This document shows positions 20,805 to 29,075 of a DNA stretch of 64,000 bases, one piece after another. The first letter of the stretch is position 1. Every line of letters starts with the position of its first letter. The position numbers were made by a program, and so were the translations under genes. Source of the stretch: Bradyrhizobium mercantei (GTDB lineage Bacteria; Pseudomonadota; Alphaproteobacteria; Rhizobiales; Xanthobacteraceae). The stretch is taken from assembly GCF_001982635.1 (NCBI RefSeq), contig NZ_MKFI01000001.1:124001-188000 (forward strand), written 5' to 3'. Under the pieces are notes generated by a model. It did no database searches. It saw only the letters and a list, made by a program, of their open reading frames with translations, and was not told the DNA's origin.

Positions 20805-21890
20805 ATGAGCCAGACGGTTGCAGCGATCCGCGGAGTGAAGGCGCGAAGCGTCGTGGTGCCGCTCAAGCGTCCGGTGAAGAACGCCTTCGGCGTGATCGAT
20901 TCCGGCCCGCTGGTCCTGATCGATGTCGAGACCGATCAAGGCGTTACCGGCCGCAGCTACATCTTCGCCTACAGCAACCTCACACTTAACCCGCTTTGTC
21001 ATCTGATCGAGGAGATCGGCCGCGAGCTCGTCGGCAAGCCGGTCGCGCCGTTCGACCTGATGAAGGCGATGGACGCCAGGTTTCGCCTGCTCGGATGGCA
21101 GGGGCTCGTGGGCATGGCGGTGTCGGGTCTCGACATGGCCTATTGGGATGTGCTCGGCCAGCTCGCCGGCCGTCCGCTGGTCGAACTGCTCGGCGGCTCG
21201 GTGAAGCCGATCAAGGCCTATGACAGCTACGGCGTGGTCGATCCCGTTGCCGACGAGCGCGCGCTGCGCCGTTCGCTCGACCAGGGCTTTCGCGGCATCA
21301 AGATCAAGGGCGGCGACGGTGATGCCGCCAATGACGAGCGTGTCGTGAAGGGTGCGCGCGCCCTGCTCGGCCCCGACGTCGCGCTGATGATCGACTTCAA
21401 CCAGTCGCTCGACCCGGCCGAGGCCACGCGCCGCATCGCCCGCCTTGCGCCCTACGATCTGCACTGGATCGAGGAGCCGGTGCCGCAGGAAAGCCTGTCC
21501 GGACACGCCAAGGTTCGCGAGACCTCGCCGACGCCGATCCAGGCCGGCGAGAACTGGTGGTTTCCGCGCGGCTTTGCGGAAGCGATCGCAGCCGGCGCGT
21601 CCGACTTCATCATGCCCGACGTGATGAAGGTCGGCGGCGTCACCGGCTGGATGCAGGTCGCAGGACAAGCCGACGCCGCCTCGATCCCGATGTCGAGCCA
21701 TCTGTTCGCCGAGGTCAGCGCGCATCTGCTCGCGGTGACGCCGACCGCGCACTGGCTCGAATTCCTCGACTTTGCCGGCGCGATCCTGGCAAAGCCCGCC
21801 GAGATCACGGACGGCGCAGTGACCGCGCGCGGTCCCGGGCTCGGCATCGAATGGAACGAGGCAGCAGTTGCGAAGTATCTCGTGAGCTAG
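20805..21890 (+). CDS. Mandelate racemase-subgroup enzyme of the enolase superfamily
   Basis: A 361-residue protein with every mandelate racemase active-site element: KIK (Lys166/Lys168), DFNQSL (Asp197), IEEP (Glu223), GENW (Glu249), MPDVMKVGGVTGW (Asp272), SSHLF (His299) and the late Glu319. These residues bind Mg2+ and abstract the proton alpha to a carboxylate. The KxK plus Asp/His pair is the two-base racemase arrangement, so racemisation of mandelate or a related 2-hydroxy acid is likely; acid-sugar dehydration is an alternative. RBS AAGAGGAAA precedes the ATG. Confidence 0.9.
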   Translation: MSQTVAAIRGVKARSVVVPLKRPVKNAFGVIDSGPLVLIDVETDQGVTGRSYIFAYSNLTLNPLCHLIEEIGRELVGKPVAPFDLMKAMDARFRLLGWQGLVGMAVSGLDMAYWDVLGQLAGRPLVELLGGSVKPIKAYDSYGVVDPVADERALRRSLDQGFRGIKIKGGDGDAANDERVVKGARALLGPDVALMIDFNQSLDPAEATRRIARLAPYDLHWIEEPVPQESLSGHAKVRETSPTPIQAGENWWFPRGFAEAIAAGASDFIMPDVMKVGGVTGWMQVAGQADAASIPMSSHLFAEVSAHLLAVTPTAHWLEFLDFAGAILAKPAEITDGAVTARGPGLGIEWNEAAVAKYLVS

Positions 21891-21962
21891 CGGCGGACTG
21901 GTGGCTGCCCGCTTCACCTTCGCGAAGCATTCATGTAGGCCATCAGGACACGGGAGCGCCCA

Positions 21963-22673
21963 ATGGCCACCAACGACAAGCTGACGCTCAAATTCCGTTG
22001 CCCAACGGAGCTTGAGGGATTGATACCGCGGCCGATCCCGGCGGCGCAGGGCGTTCCCGACTGGCTCAAGGCCATGCCGGCGACGGCGTTCAGCTCGATC
22101 AACCTGCACGACGAGGATACCATCAAGCGCTGCCCACCATTCGTCGACGCGATGACCTGCGGGTTCCTGCTGCCGCTGGTCTGCGATCTCAAAGTGGAGG
22201 ACGGCCAGATCACCTGGGACCAGGACCTGCCGCCGGGCGGCATGCCGGAATTTCCCCGTTCGCCGATCGGTTTCCACGATCCGGGTCAGGTCACGGGCAC
22301 GCCTCTGTTCGAAGAGGGCCGCTTCTTTCTCAAATTTCACAATCTTTGGACCGTCGAAGCCCCGGAAGGCTACGCCGTCTACTTCACGCATCCGGTCAAT
22401 CGCTTCGACCTGCCATTCACCACGCTGAGCGGCCTGGTCAATTCCGATCTCTATGCCGACAATTGGGTGCACTTTCCGGCGTACTGGCACGATCGGAATT
22501 TCAAAGGCGTGCTCCCGAAGGGGACGCCCATCGCGCAATGTATTCCGGTCAAGCGGGACGACTGGACCGCGCAGGCATCGCCGTTCACCGAGGATGACGC
22601 CAAGCGCGTCGGCGAACTGCGGACCGAACTCAGGCGGCAGCCCAACCTCTACCGCAGAAACTTCAGGGCTTGA
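21963..22673 (+). CDS. Unrecognised 236-residue protein
   Basis: I do not recognise a family. The protein is soluble-looking, without signal peptide or membrane segments, and rich in proline and aromatic residues, with segments such as GVPDWLKAMPAT, CPPFVDAMTCGF, FHNLWTVEAPEGY and VHFPAYWHDRNFKG; it ends YRRNFRA. The alternating strand pattern and several histidines (FH, TH, VH, WH) suggest a beta-rich, possibly metal-binding fold, but that is only an impression. Translation starts at an ATG preceded by GGGAGCGCCC. It follows the racemase gene on the same strand after 72 bases. Confidence 0.75.
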   Translation: MATNDKLTLKFRCPTELEGLIPRPIPAAQGVPDWLKAMPATAFSSINLHDEDTIKRCPPFVDAMTCGFLLPLVCDLKVEDGQITWDQDLPPGGMPEFPRSPIGFHDPGQVTGTPLFEEGRFFLKFHNLWTVEAPEGYAVYFTHPVNRFDLPFTTLSGLVNSDLYADNWVHFPAYWHDRNFKGVLPKGTPIAQCIPVKRDDWTAQASPFTEDDAKRVGELRTELRRQPNLYRRNFRA

Positions 22674-22700
22674 GGCGCGACGAGATTTCGTCCGCTGCGC

Positions 22701-23534
22701 TCAGCCTGATTGTCCGCCGAGGAATTTCGCGGCATCAGTCTGGGAGAAGAAGAAGCGGCCATGCGATCCCGAGGCCATGACGACGACCGCGCGTCCCAAT
22801 AACTGGGGCTGGCCACGAATGACAGCGCGCAGCGCGGCCTCGGCAGCGTCGCGCTCACCCTGCTCGAAGAGCGACGTCGCAAGATGGGCGCGGATCGAGC
22901 GATCGTCCGGATACAACGCGAGCACGCGGCGGAACGCATCCGCGGCCGCGGCGTAGTCGCCGTGAACGATCAGAACCCGTCCGAGCTGGGTAAGAACATC
23001 GGGGCGTCCCGGCGCAGCATCGTGTGCGGATTGCAAGACACTCAGGGCTCGCGCGATTTGATTGACGTTATGCAACATGCGCCCGAGGTCGAGCTTCAGA
23101 TCGACGCTGTCAGGCGCCAGCGCGAGGCCCGCCTCGATCGCGCCGATCGCCTCGTAGTATTGACCGGCCTTGGCGAGCTGCCCGGCGAGTTCCTGAAACG
23201 AGGGAAAATATGGCGGGCGGCGCGCCGCCGTGCGCCGAAGCTGCGCGATCCCGTCGGTGACCCGCCCGGCACCGCACAGCAGCGCGCCGAGCAAGGTCTC
23301 AACCTCGGCATCGTCACCGCGCCGCGCAACCCGCTCGAGCGGGGCAATCGCCTCGCCGCCCCGATTCTGCCCCATCAGCGCATGCGCGAACAGAAGCGCG
23401 GCGTGTCTGTCCGTGCGGTTTGATTTCAGGATGCCTGTCGCAATCTGCTCCGCCTGAGCAAACTGCTGCGCCCGCAACGCCAATGCGCCTTGTTGCAGCG
23501 CCTGAGCGAAGAAATTGTTCTGCCTGCCACTCAC
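22701..23534 (-). CDS. Tetratricopeptide-repeat protein
   Basis: A 277-residue protein made largely of TPR-like helical pairs, visible as repeats of A-x-A-L/Y patterns: QGALALRAQQFAQAEQIATG, YYEAIGAIEAGLALAPDS, ARALSVLQSAHDAAPGRPDV, YAAAADAFRRVLALYPDD and RDAAEAALRAVIRGQPQ. Such repeats mediate protein-protein contacts. No signal peptide or catalytic domain is seen. It converges with the preceding 236-residue gene. Confidence 0.8.
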   Translation of the reverse strand: MSGRQNNFFAQALQQGALALRAQQFAQAEQIATGILKSNRTDRHAALLFAHALMGQNRGGEAIAPLERVARRGDDAEVETLLGALLCGAGRVTDGIAQLRRTAARRPPYFPSFQELAGQLAKAGQYYEAIGAIEAGLALAPDSVDLKLDLGRMLHNVNQIARALSVLQSAHDAAPGRPDVLTQLGRVLIVHGDYAAAADAFRRVLALYPDDRSIRAHLATSLFEQGERDAAEAALRAVIRGQPQLLGRAVVVMASGSHGRFFFSQTDAAKFLGGQSG

Positions 23535-23668
23535 GAGCGAGATTCACGGTGCCGAGGGAATGTTATCGGGCTTTAGCCCGCATCTCCCGACGCGTCCACC
23601 GGAAGTATCGTGGGGAAGAGTTGCGTCGGGCTGTCTCGGCCGCTTTCTCTTCGCTTCGCTCCCTGCGG

Positions 23669-24379
23669 CTACCAGACCTCGCCGAACGGACGCAGTTCGA
23701 CGAGGAACGACCACGTGGAGCGGTCCTGGTGGGCAACCCGGAACATTTCTTCGGCGATCGCCGAAGGCTTGGCGAAGAAGTCATCCGGCTTGTCGGGCGC
23801 CAGCACCGGGCGCGTGCGCGGCGTGTCGATCGAGGCGTCGATCAGGATATAGGCGACGTGAATGCCTCGGGGCCCGAACTCACGCGCCATCGATTCCGCG
23901 AGAATCCGTTGTGCCGCCTTGGTCGAGGCGAAGAAGCCCCAATTGGTCCTGCCCCGGATGGACGAGGTATTGCCGGTCACCAGGATCGCGCCCTCGCCCG
24001 CTTCCAGCATCGCTGGAAGCGTCTCGCGAGCGAGATGCAGCAATGCCGTGGTGTTGACCCGGAAATTCCTTTCAAGATCGTTCGGGTCCATCGCAAGGAT
24101 GCTGCCCCGGGTCGCGCGCAACGCGTTGTGAACCACGATCTTGGGCGCGCCCATCTCCACCTTGATGCGCGCGACGGTCTTGATCAGGCCGTCGAGATCG
24201 CCAACGTCACACGGGTAGGCCCGTGCGTCCTCGTATTTGCGAGCCAGCACATCGAGGTTATCGGCATTGCGGGCCAGCATGGCGACCTGGTAGCCGCCCT
24301 CGCTGAAACGCTTGGCGATCTCGGCGCCGGTGCCATGCTCGGGCCCGACGCCGGTGACGATGCAAACTGGTTTGCTCAT
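23669..24379 (-). CDS. Atypical SDR-family protein lacking the catalytic Tyr
   Basis: A 236-residue short-chain dehydrogenase homologue. The dinucleotide loop is stretched (TGVGPEHGTG, residues 9-18, instead of TGxxxGxG), the NNAG segment reads VHNALR, and the catalytic YxxxK is FASTK with Phe at 150 and Lys at 154. The serine region TGNTSS is kept. Loss of Tyr argues against ordinary SDR chemistry, or for another proton donor. The ATG at 24379 has AGGAGATCACC upstream. It ends the tetR-oye-gst-sdr group. Confidence 0.82.
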   Translation of the reverse strand: MSKPVCIVTGVGPEHGTGAEIAKRFSEGGYQVAMLARNADNLDVLARKYEDARAYPCDVGDLDGLIKTVARIKVEMGAPKIVVHNALRATRGSILAMDPNDLERNFRVNTTALLHLARETLPAMLEAGEGAILVTGNTSSIRGRTNWGFFASTKAAQRILAESMAREFGPRGIHVAYILIDASIDTPRTRPVLAPDKPDDFFAKPSAIAEEMFRVAHQDRSTWSFLVELRPFGEVW

Positions 24380-24389
24380 GGTGATCTCC

Positions 24390-25022
24390 TTAGAGCTGGA
24401 AGGTCGGGCGCGCCGACACCTTGGCGAACCAGGCAGCGACGGCCGGATAGCGTGCGGCAATGTCCATCTCCAACGCGTACGTCAAACGCACGGCGAAGAA
24501 TCCGGTAATGTCGGCGACGGTGAACTCCGGCCCGGCGACGAATTCGTTCCTGGCGATATGGGGCTCGATGCGGCCGAGCAAGATTTCCATCATTTCCTTG
24601 CCGCGGGTCACCATTGCCGGCAGTTGCGGCAGACCAGTGCGTGTACCCGGCACGACCTTGCCGGCGAACATCGGCACATGGTTGCGCACCGCGTGCACCA
24701 TCGGGACCAGGCCATCCAGTTCGAAGCGCCGCAGCCACATATCGATCATGGCGCGCTCCACCGCCGTGCGGCCGAACAACGCCGGCTCCGGATGCAGTTC
24801 CTCAAAGTAGCGGCAGATCGAAACCGACTCCGCAATCACGGTGCCATCGTCCAGTTCAAGAAACGGCACGCAATGGAACGGATTCTTCGCGGTGAACGCT
24901 GCGGCGAACTGATGGTCGTCGCGCACGTTCAATTGTTCAATCGGGACGTCGAGTCCCTTTTCGGCCAGAAAGATTCGAACACGCTGGGCGCTGGCTGCCG
25001 GCCCGAAGCCATAAAGCCTCAT
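24390..25022 (-). CDS. Glutathione S-transferase family protein
   Basis: A 210-residue GST. The N-terminal thioredoxin-like domain (1-80) has SAQRVRIFLAEKGL and the cis-proline/glutathione region VPFLELDDGTVIAES; the helical C-terminal domain has FTVADITGFFAV, the N-capping motif of GSTs. It would conjugate glutathione to electrophiles or act as a reductase in the cytoplasm. Only ten bases separate it from the SDR gene, so the two are co-transcribed, in line with an electrophile-detoxification group. Confidence 0.9.
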   Translation of the reverse strand: MRLYGFGPAASAQRVRIFLAEKGLDVPIEQLNVRDDHQFAAAFTAKNPFHCVPFLELDDGTVIAESVSICRYFEELHPEPALFGRTAVERAMIDMWLRRFELDGLVPMVHAVRNHVPMFAGKVVPGTRTGLPQLPAMVTRGKEMMEILLGRIEPHIARNEFVAGPEFTVADITGFFAVRLTYALEMDIAARYPAVAAWFAKVSARPTFQL

Positions 25023-25208
25023 TGACGTTCCCCCTAATAGCCGCTGGCGAAGCGCGGCAACATTACGAGCTCGTCGACCGGAGCGACGGCATCGTCCTCG
25101 AGCGAGATCCAGCGCTTGCCCTGCTCATCCCTGACGCTCCAACGCGGCTATCATTTGGGCGAAATTGGTCCGTGTCACCGCGTCCATTGCTGTCGTGCCT
25201 TTCCCGCC

Positions 25209-26321
25209 TCAAGCACTGAACACGCCGACCTCGTCGAGGCTCGGATAGTCCGTGTAGCCGCGCTCGGTGCCGCCGTAGAACGTTGATCGATCCGGCTCGT
25301 TGAGCCGGGCGCCGAGCGCGAGACGCCGCGGCAGATCGGGATTGGCGATGAAGGCGCGCCCGAACGCGACAAGGTCAGCCGTGCCGGCGGAGAGCGCCCG
25401 CTCCGCGGTTGCGGCGGTGAAGCCGCCCGACACGATGAACGGCCCGGGGAACAACGGGCGCAGCAGCGTGGCGACGGACTGCGGTGCCGCGTCGTCGGTC
25501 TGATCCACCAGACCGGCGCGCACCCGCGCCTCGATCAGGTGCAGGAAGCCAATTTGACGTGCGCCAAGCTCCTGGATCACGTGCGTGTACAGACCCATCG
25601 GGTCACTGTCTGCGACATCACCGACACTGCTGAACGGCGACAGCCGAACGCCGATGCGATTGGTCGGCCATACGTCCGAGACGGCATCGAGGACTTCAAA
25701 GAGCAGCCGCGCGCGGTTTTCGATCGAGCCGCCGTAGCGGTCGGTGCGATGATTGGTCTTGTCCTCCAGAAACTGTTGAAGCAGATAGCCGTTGGCCGCA
25801 TGAATCTCGATGCCGTCGAATCCGGCCTGCTTGGCATTCTCCGCGGCCTTGCGGTAGTCGGCGACAATCTGCGCGATTTCGTTCAACTCGAGCGCGCGCG
25901 GCGTCTCATAAGGCGCGCGCTGAAAATCGCTCTTGAAGGCATTGCCCGCCGGTCGGATGGCGGACGGTGCAACGGGAAGGCCTCCGTCCTTCTGGAACGA
26001 GGAGTGCGATATCCTTCCCACGTGCCACAATTGCAGGAACATCACCCCGCCGCGACCCTTGACCGCCTGCACGACGCTCCGCCACGCAGCGACCTGGTCC
26101 GCAGTGTAAATTCCCGGCGTCTGGGGGTAGCCCTGCCCCTGCTGAGAGATCTGGCTCGCTTCGGCGATGATCAGCCCGCCTTCGGACGCGCGCTGGCCAT
26201 AATAGGTCGCAGCGAGCGGCGACGGCACGCCGTTGGCTGCGCGCATCCTGGTCAACGGTGGCATCACGACGCGGTGCGCGAGCCGAAAGGCTCCAAGCTG
26301 GAACGGAGTTGAAAGCTTCAT
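25209..26321 (-). CDS. Old yellow enzyme family alkene reductase (NemA-like)
   Basis: A 370-residue FMN-dependent ene-reductase with a TIM-barrel fold. Characteristic segments are VVMPPLTRMRA near the N-terminus, the FMN/substrate motif GFDGIEIHAANGYLLQQF, and NHRTDRYGGSIENRARL. It reduces activated C=C bonds of toxic electrophiles such as maleimides using NAD(P)H. A perfect palindromic operator lies just upstream of its start, nearly identical to one ahead of the adjacent TetR gene, so it is probably repressed by that TetR protein. Confidence 0.93.
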   Translation of the reverse strand: MKLSTPFQLGAFRLAHRVVMPPLTRMRAANGVPSPLAATYYGQRASEGGLIIAEASQISQQGQGYPQTPGIYTADQVAAWRSVVQAVKGRGGVMFLQLWHVGRISHSSFQKDGGLPVAPSAIRPAGNAFKSDFQRAPYETPRALELNEIAQIVADYRKAAENAKQAGFDGIEIHAANGYLLQQFLEDKTNHRTDRYGGSIENRARLLFEVLDAVSDVWPTNRIGVRLSPFSSVGDVADSDPMGLYTHVIQELGARQIGFLHLIEARVRAGLVDQTDDAAPQSVATLLRPLFPGPFIVSGGFTAATAERALSAGTADLVAFGRAFIANPDLPRRLALGARLNEPDRSTFYGGTERGYTDYPSLDEVGVFSA

Positions 26322-26331
26322 ATTCTCTCTC

Positions 26332-26352
26332 CAATATGACCGGTCATCTTAA
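26332..26352 (-). promoter_or_regulatory. Operator ahead of the old yellow enzyme gene
   Basis: Contains the perfect 12-bp palindrome ATGACCGGTCAT (26336-26347), beginning about 11 bases upstream of the oye start. Twenty of 21 positions are identical to 27005-27025 ahead of tetR. Position close to the start codon suits repression. Confidence 0.7.
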
Positions 26353-26405
26353 CTGCGGGACAAGTTAATGCCGCCGGCTCTTTGATACCCATGGCTCTCG
26401 ATGGC

Positions 26406-26984
26406 TCAGGTGAAGATGCTTGCGAACACCACGCGTTCGAACTGATCGAACGGCGACTTGTCCTGCTCGACCTTGGACCTCAGCACTGCGCCCTCCCAGG
26501 AGTTGACCAGGAATGTCGCAATGGTCGCCGCAGGCAGGCGCGGCTGGACGCGGCCGGCCTTCTCGGCCTCGCGCACGCAGGATTCGATCGCGCGGCTCCA
26601 GGCAGCGTAGATCTCGGCCAGGCGATCGCGGACCTCCTTGCTCTGCACGGAAAGTTCCGCACTGAAGTTCCCAATCATGCATCCGGTTTGGAAGTTCTGA
26701 CGGATGGCAAGGTCCGACAAGCCACGAAAAAAACGACGAAGCCGCTCCACGGGGTCGACGCTTGCGTCGCTCAGCTGCGCGCGCCGAGCGGCGCCGTTCT
26801 GCCAGTACCGCTCCAGCGCCTCCAGCGCCAAAGCTTCCTTGCTCTCGAAGTGATTGTAGAACGATCCCTTCGGCACGCCGGCGGCATCCGTGATGTCCTG
26901 AACGCCGGTTCCGTTGAAGCCATGCCGATGCAAGGTCTGCAACCCCGCCTCGATCAATTGTTCCCGGACGCTTGGTCTTGCCAT
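26406..26984 (-). CDS. TetR/AcrR-family regulator (NemR-like context)
   Basis: A 192-residue protein with the TetR DNA-binding domain at residues 8-50 (LIEAGLQTLHRHGFNGTGVQDITDAAGVPKGSFYNHFESKEAL in two runs of helices) and a TetR_C-like ligand domain with one cysteine in TGCMIGN, in the position where NemR/AcuR-type sensors carry conserved cysteines. I chose ATG 26984, with AGGAG upstream. It is followed by oye, gst and sdr on the same strand. Sensing of electrophiles is an inference from context. Confidence 0.88.
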   Translation of the reverse strand: MARPSVREQLIEAGLQTLHRHGFNGTGVQDITDAAGVPKGSFYNHFESKEALALEALERYWQNGAARRAQLSDASVDPVERLRRFFRGLSDLAIRQNFQTGCMIGNFSAELSVQSKEVRDRLAEIYAAWSRAIESCVREAEKAGRVQPRLPAATIATFLVNSWEGAVLRSKVEQDKSPFDQFERVVFASIFT

Positions 26985-27004
26985 GCTCTGATCTCCTGAG
27001 CATT

Positions 27005-27025
27005 CAATATGACCGGTCGTCTTAA
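27005..27025 (-). promoter_or_regulatory. Operator ahead of tetR
   Basis: Carries ATGACCGGTCGT (27009-27020), one base off the perfect palindrome ahead of oye, with identical flanks CAAT and CTTAA. It starts 21 bases upstream of the tetR ATG, which implies autorepression. Confidence 0.7.
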
Positions 27026-27158
27026 ATGTCAAGGGCTACGCCCGGACGCAGTTCGGCGCGGACCGGGACAAGCGCGGGCTGCATGCTGTAGTGTTCAGCC
27101 CGATCGGCGTGCCGCCGAGCGAACCTGACACCGTGTGAACTCAGATCGGAGAACAGGG

Positions 27159-27500
27159 ATGGCACAGTGTATCGTCGTCGTTCAATTCGACCTTCCGAAG
27201 CGAACTGAAGAACAGGCCATCAGGGGCGGCATGGGCACCGCCCCCATCTATCGAAAGCTCGCGACAAAGGGGCTGATCCGCAAAGACTACCTCAACGGCG
27301 AGGCCGGCACCGGCGGCGTCTATCTGTGGGAGAGCCGAGAGGCGGCCGAGGCTTGGTTTACCGAAGCCAAGATCGCCGAGCTCACCGAACGGTTCGGAGC
27401 GCGGCCACGGCTGACCTGGTACGACACGCACGTCACCGTCGACAATCTCAAGGGCGAGACCCGGGTGAACCAAACCACGCTGATTTCCGCAGCGGAATGA
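27159..27500 (+). CDS. YdhR-like putative monooxygenase
   Basis: A 113-residue ferredoxin-like protein of the YdhR type: VVVQFDLPKR first strand, the helix and strand around GGVYLWESREAAEAWF (the GG-x-Y-LW-xx-x-A-x-W signature of the family), and a late ARPRLTWYDTHVTV strand. Relatives are cofactor-poor ABM-like proteins tied to aromatic chemistry, but activity is unproven. The ATG at 27159 has a GAGAACAGGG ribosome-binding region. It reads away from the tetR group. Confidence 0.8.
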   Translation: MAQCIVVVQFDLPKRTEEQAIRGGMGTAPIYRKLATKGLIRKDYLNGEAGTGGVYLWESREAAEAWFTEAKIAELTERFGARPRLTWYDTHVTVDNLKGETRVNQTTLISAAE

Positions 27501-27593
27501 AATCGACCTGAGGTCAGCGCCGAACGCCCGCATCTGAGCACAGTGCGGGCGCTGTAACGCGGCTGTTTCCCACCGGAGCCTCTGGCCCGACGC

Positions 27594-29015
27594 CTACTCC
27601 CCGCCTCCGGCGATCCCGCCGGTGCTCGGATGCAGCTTGCCGCGCGCCTGCGCCGGCGACGCCTCGCCGTCCATCACTTCCGGCCGCAATGCCTCCAGCG
27701 GCCGCTTGCGGGTCTCGATGCCGAGCACGGCAACCGCGATCGCCTGCACGACCAGCAGCCCGGCCACGACAGAGACGACGCCGGTGACGCCGAACCGGGT
27801 GAACAGCTCGACCACGATGAACGGCGTCACGATCGACATCAGGCGACCCGCGGTGTTGCAGATGCCGGACCCGCGCATCCGGAGCTCGGTCGGGAACAGC
27901 TCGGGGATATAGAGCCCCCAGGCCAGTGCCAACATCACCGCCACCGTGAAGACCAGCAGGAAGCCGATCACGACGAACGCAACGGGATTGATGAACATCG
28001 GATAGATCAGCCCGAGCCCGGCGGCGGCGAGCGACAGCACGATCAGCGACGGCTTGCGGTCGATCTTCTCGCCGATCCACATGCCCGACAGCGTGCCGAG
28101 CGGGCTGCCGAGCGTCATCAGCATGGTGTAGCCGAGCGATGACGACAGGTTGATGCCCTGCTTGACGAAGAAGGTCGGGATCCAGGCGATGAAGCCGTAG
28201 ACCGCGGTGTTGAGCCCGATCAGGATCACGCAGCCGACGACGGTGCGCGCAATCAGCGCGCGCGAGAACAGCCGCGTGAAGCTGACGTCCGGCTGCACCG
28301 GCGCGGGCTGATAGGCCGGAGCCGGCAGCGTCCTGCCCTTGCCGACCTCCTGCTCGATCGCCGTCAGGACGGCCTCCGCTTCCGCGCTCTTGCCCTGGGT
28401 CTCGAGCCAGCGCGGCGATTCCGGCAGCGAGCGCCGCAGGAACCAGACGATCATCGCGCCGATGCCGCACAGCGCGAACATCCAGCGCCAGCCGAGATGC
28501 GGGATGACGACCCAGCCGACCAGAGTTGCGACGAACAGCGCGCCATTGGTGCAGGTCGCAAGCGCCGCGCCCCAGCGGCCGCGCTGCTGCGGCGGGATGA
28601 ATTCGCTGAGCACGACATAGCCGACGACGATCTCGGCGCCGAGCCCGAGCCCCATCACGAAGCGCGCCGCGATCAACCAATTCATCGACGGCGCAAGCGT
28701 CGCCGCCAGCGCGCTGATGCCGAAGATCAGGAGGTTGGCCTGGTAGGCGAATTTGCGGCCAAAGCGGTCTCCAGCAACGCCCGCCAGCCAGGCGCCGATC
28801 AGCATTCCGACAAAGGTCGCGGAGATGAAGCGCGCATTCTGGGCGAGGTCGGAATATCCGGACTGCACCAGCGCACCAAGAATGCTGCCGGCGAGGAAGA
28901 TCTCGAAGCCGTCGACGAACAGTCCGGCGCCGATCAGCGCGAAGATCCGGTAGTGAAATCCGGCGATCGGCAATCTGTCGAGCCGCCCACCCGCGTTGAC
29001 GCCTGTCGTGGTCAA
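27594..29015 (-). CDS. MFS transporter, aromatic acid/metabolite:H+ symporter type
   Basis: A 473-residue permease with twelve membrane segments. GDRFGRKFAYQ is the loop 2-3 motif, LSEFIPPQQRG and PESPRWL are typical of sugar/aromatic-acid (BenK/PcaK-like) symporters, and ELFPTELRMRGSG is their late motif. It would import an organic acid. It is the last gene of the minus-strand catabolic cluster, 60 bases after the flavin monooxygenase gene. Confidence 0.88.
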   Translation of the reverse strand: MTTTGVNAGGRLDRLPIAGFHYRIFALIGAGLFVDGFEIFLAGSILGALVQSGYSDLAQNARFISATFVGMLIGAWLAGVAGDRFGRKFAYQANLLIFGISALAATLAPSMNWLIAARFVMGLGLGAEIVVGYVVLSEFIPPQQRGRWGAALATCTNGALFVATLVGWVVIPHLGWRWMFALCGIGAMIVWFLRRSLPESPRWLETQGKSAEAEAVLTAIEQEVGKGRTLPAPAYQPAPVQPDVSFTRLFSRALIARTVVGCVILIGLNTAVYGFIAWIPTFFVKQGINLSSSLGYTMLMTLGSPLGTLSGMWIGEKIDRKPSLIVLSLAAAGLGLIYPMFINPVAFVVIGFLLVFTVAVMLALAWGLYIPELFPTELRMRGSGICNTAGRLMSIVTPFIVVELFTRFGVTGVVSVVAGLLVVQAIAVAVLGIETRKRPLEALRPEVMDGEASPAQARGKLHPSTGGIAGGGE

Positions 29016-29075
29016 TTCAGCCTCCCTGATTTTGATTTTGTTTTGATCGTTGTCTGCGTCGAATTTTGTGCCGTT

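Noticed and set aside
20055..22538. An 827-codon minus-strand frame
   Set aside because: Antisense of the multicopper-oxidase-fold, racemase and 236-residue genes, all of which have clear or good coding evidence.
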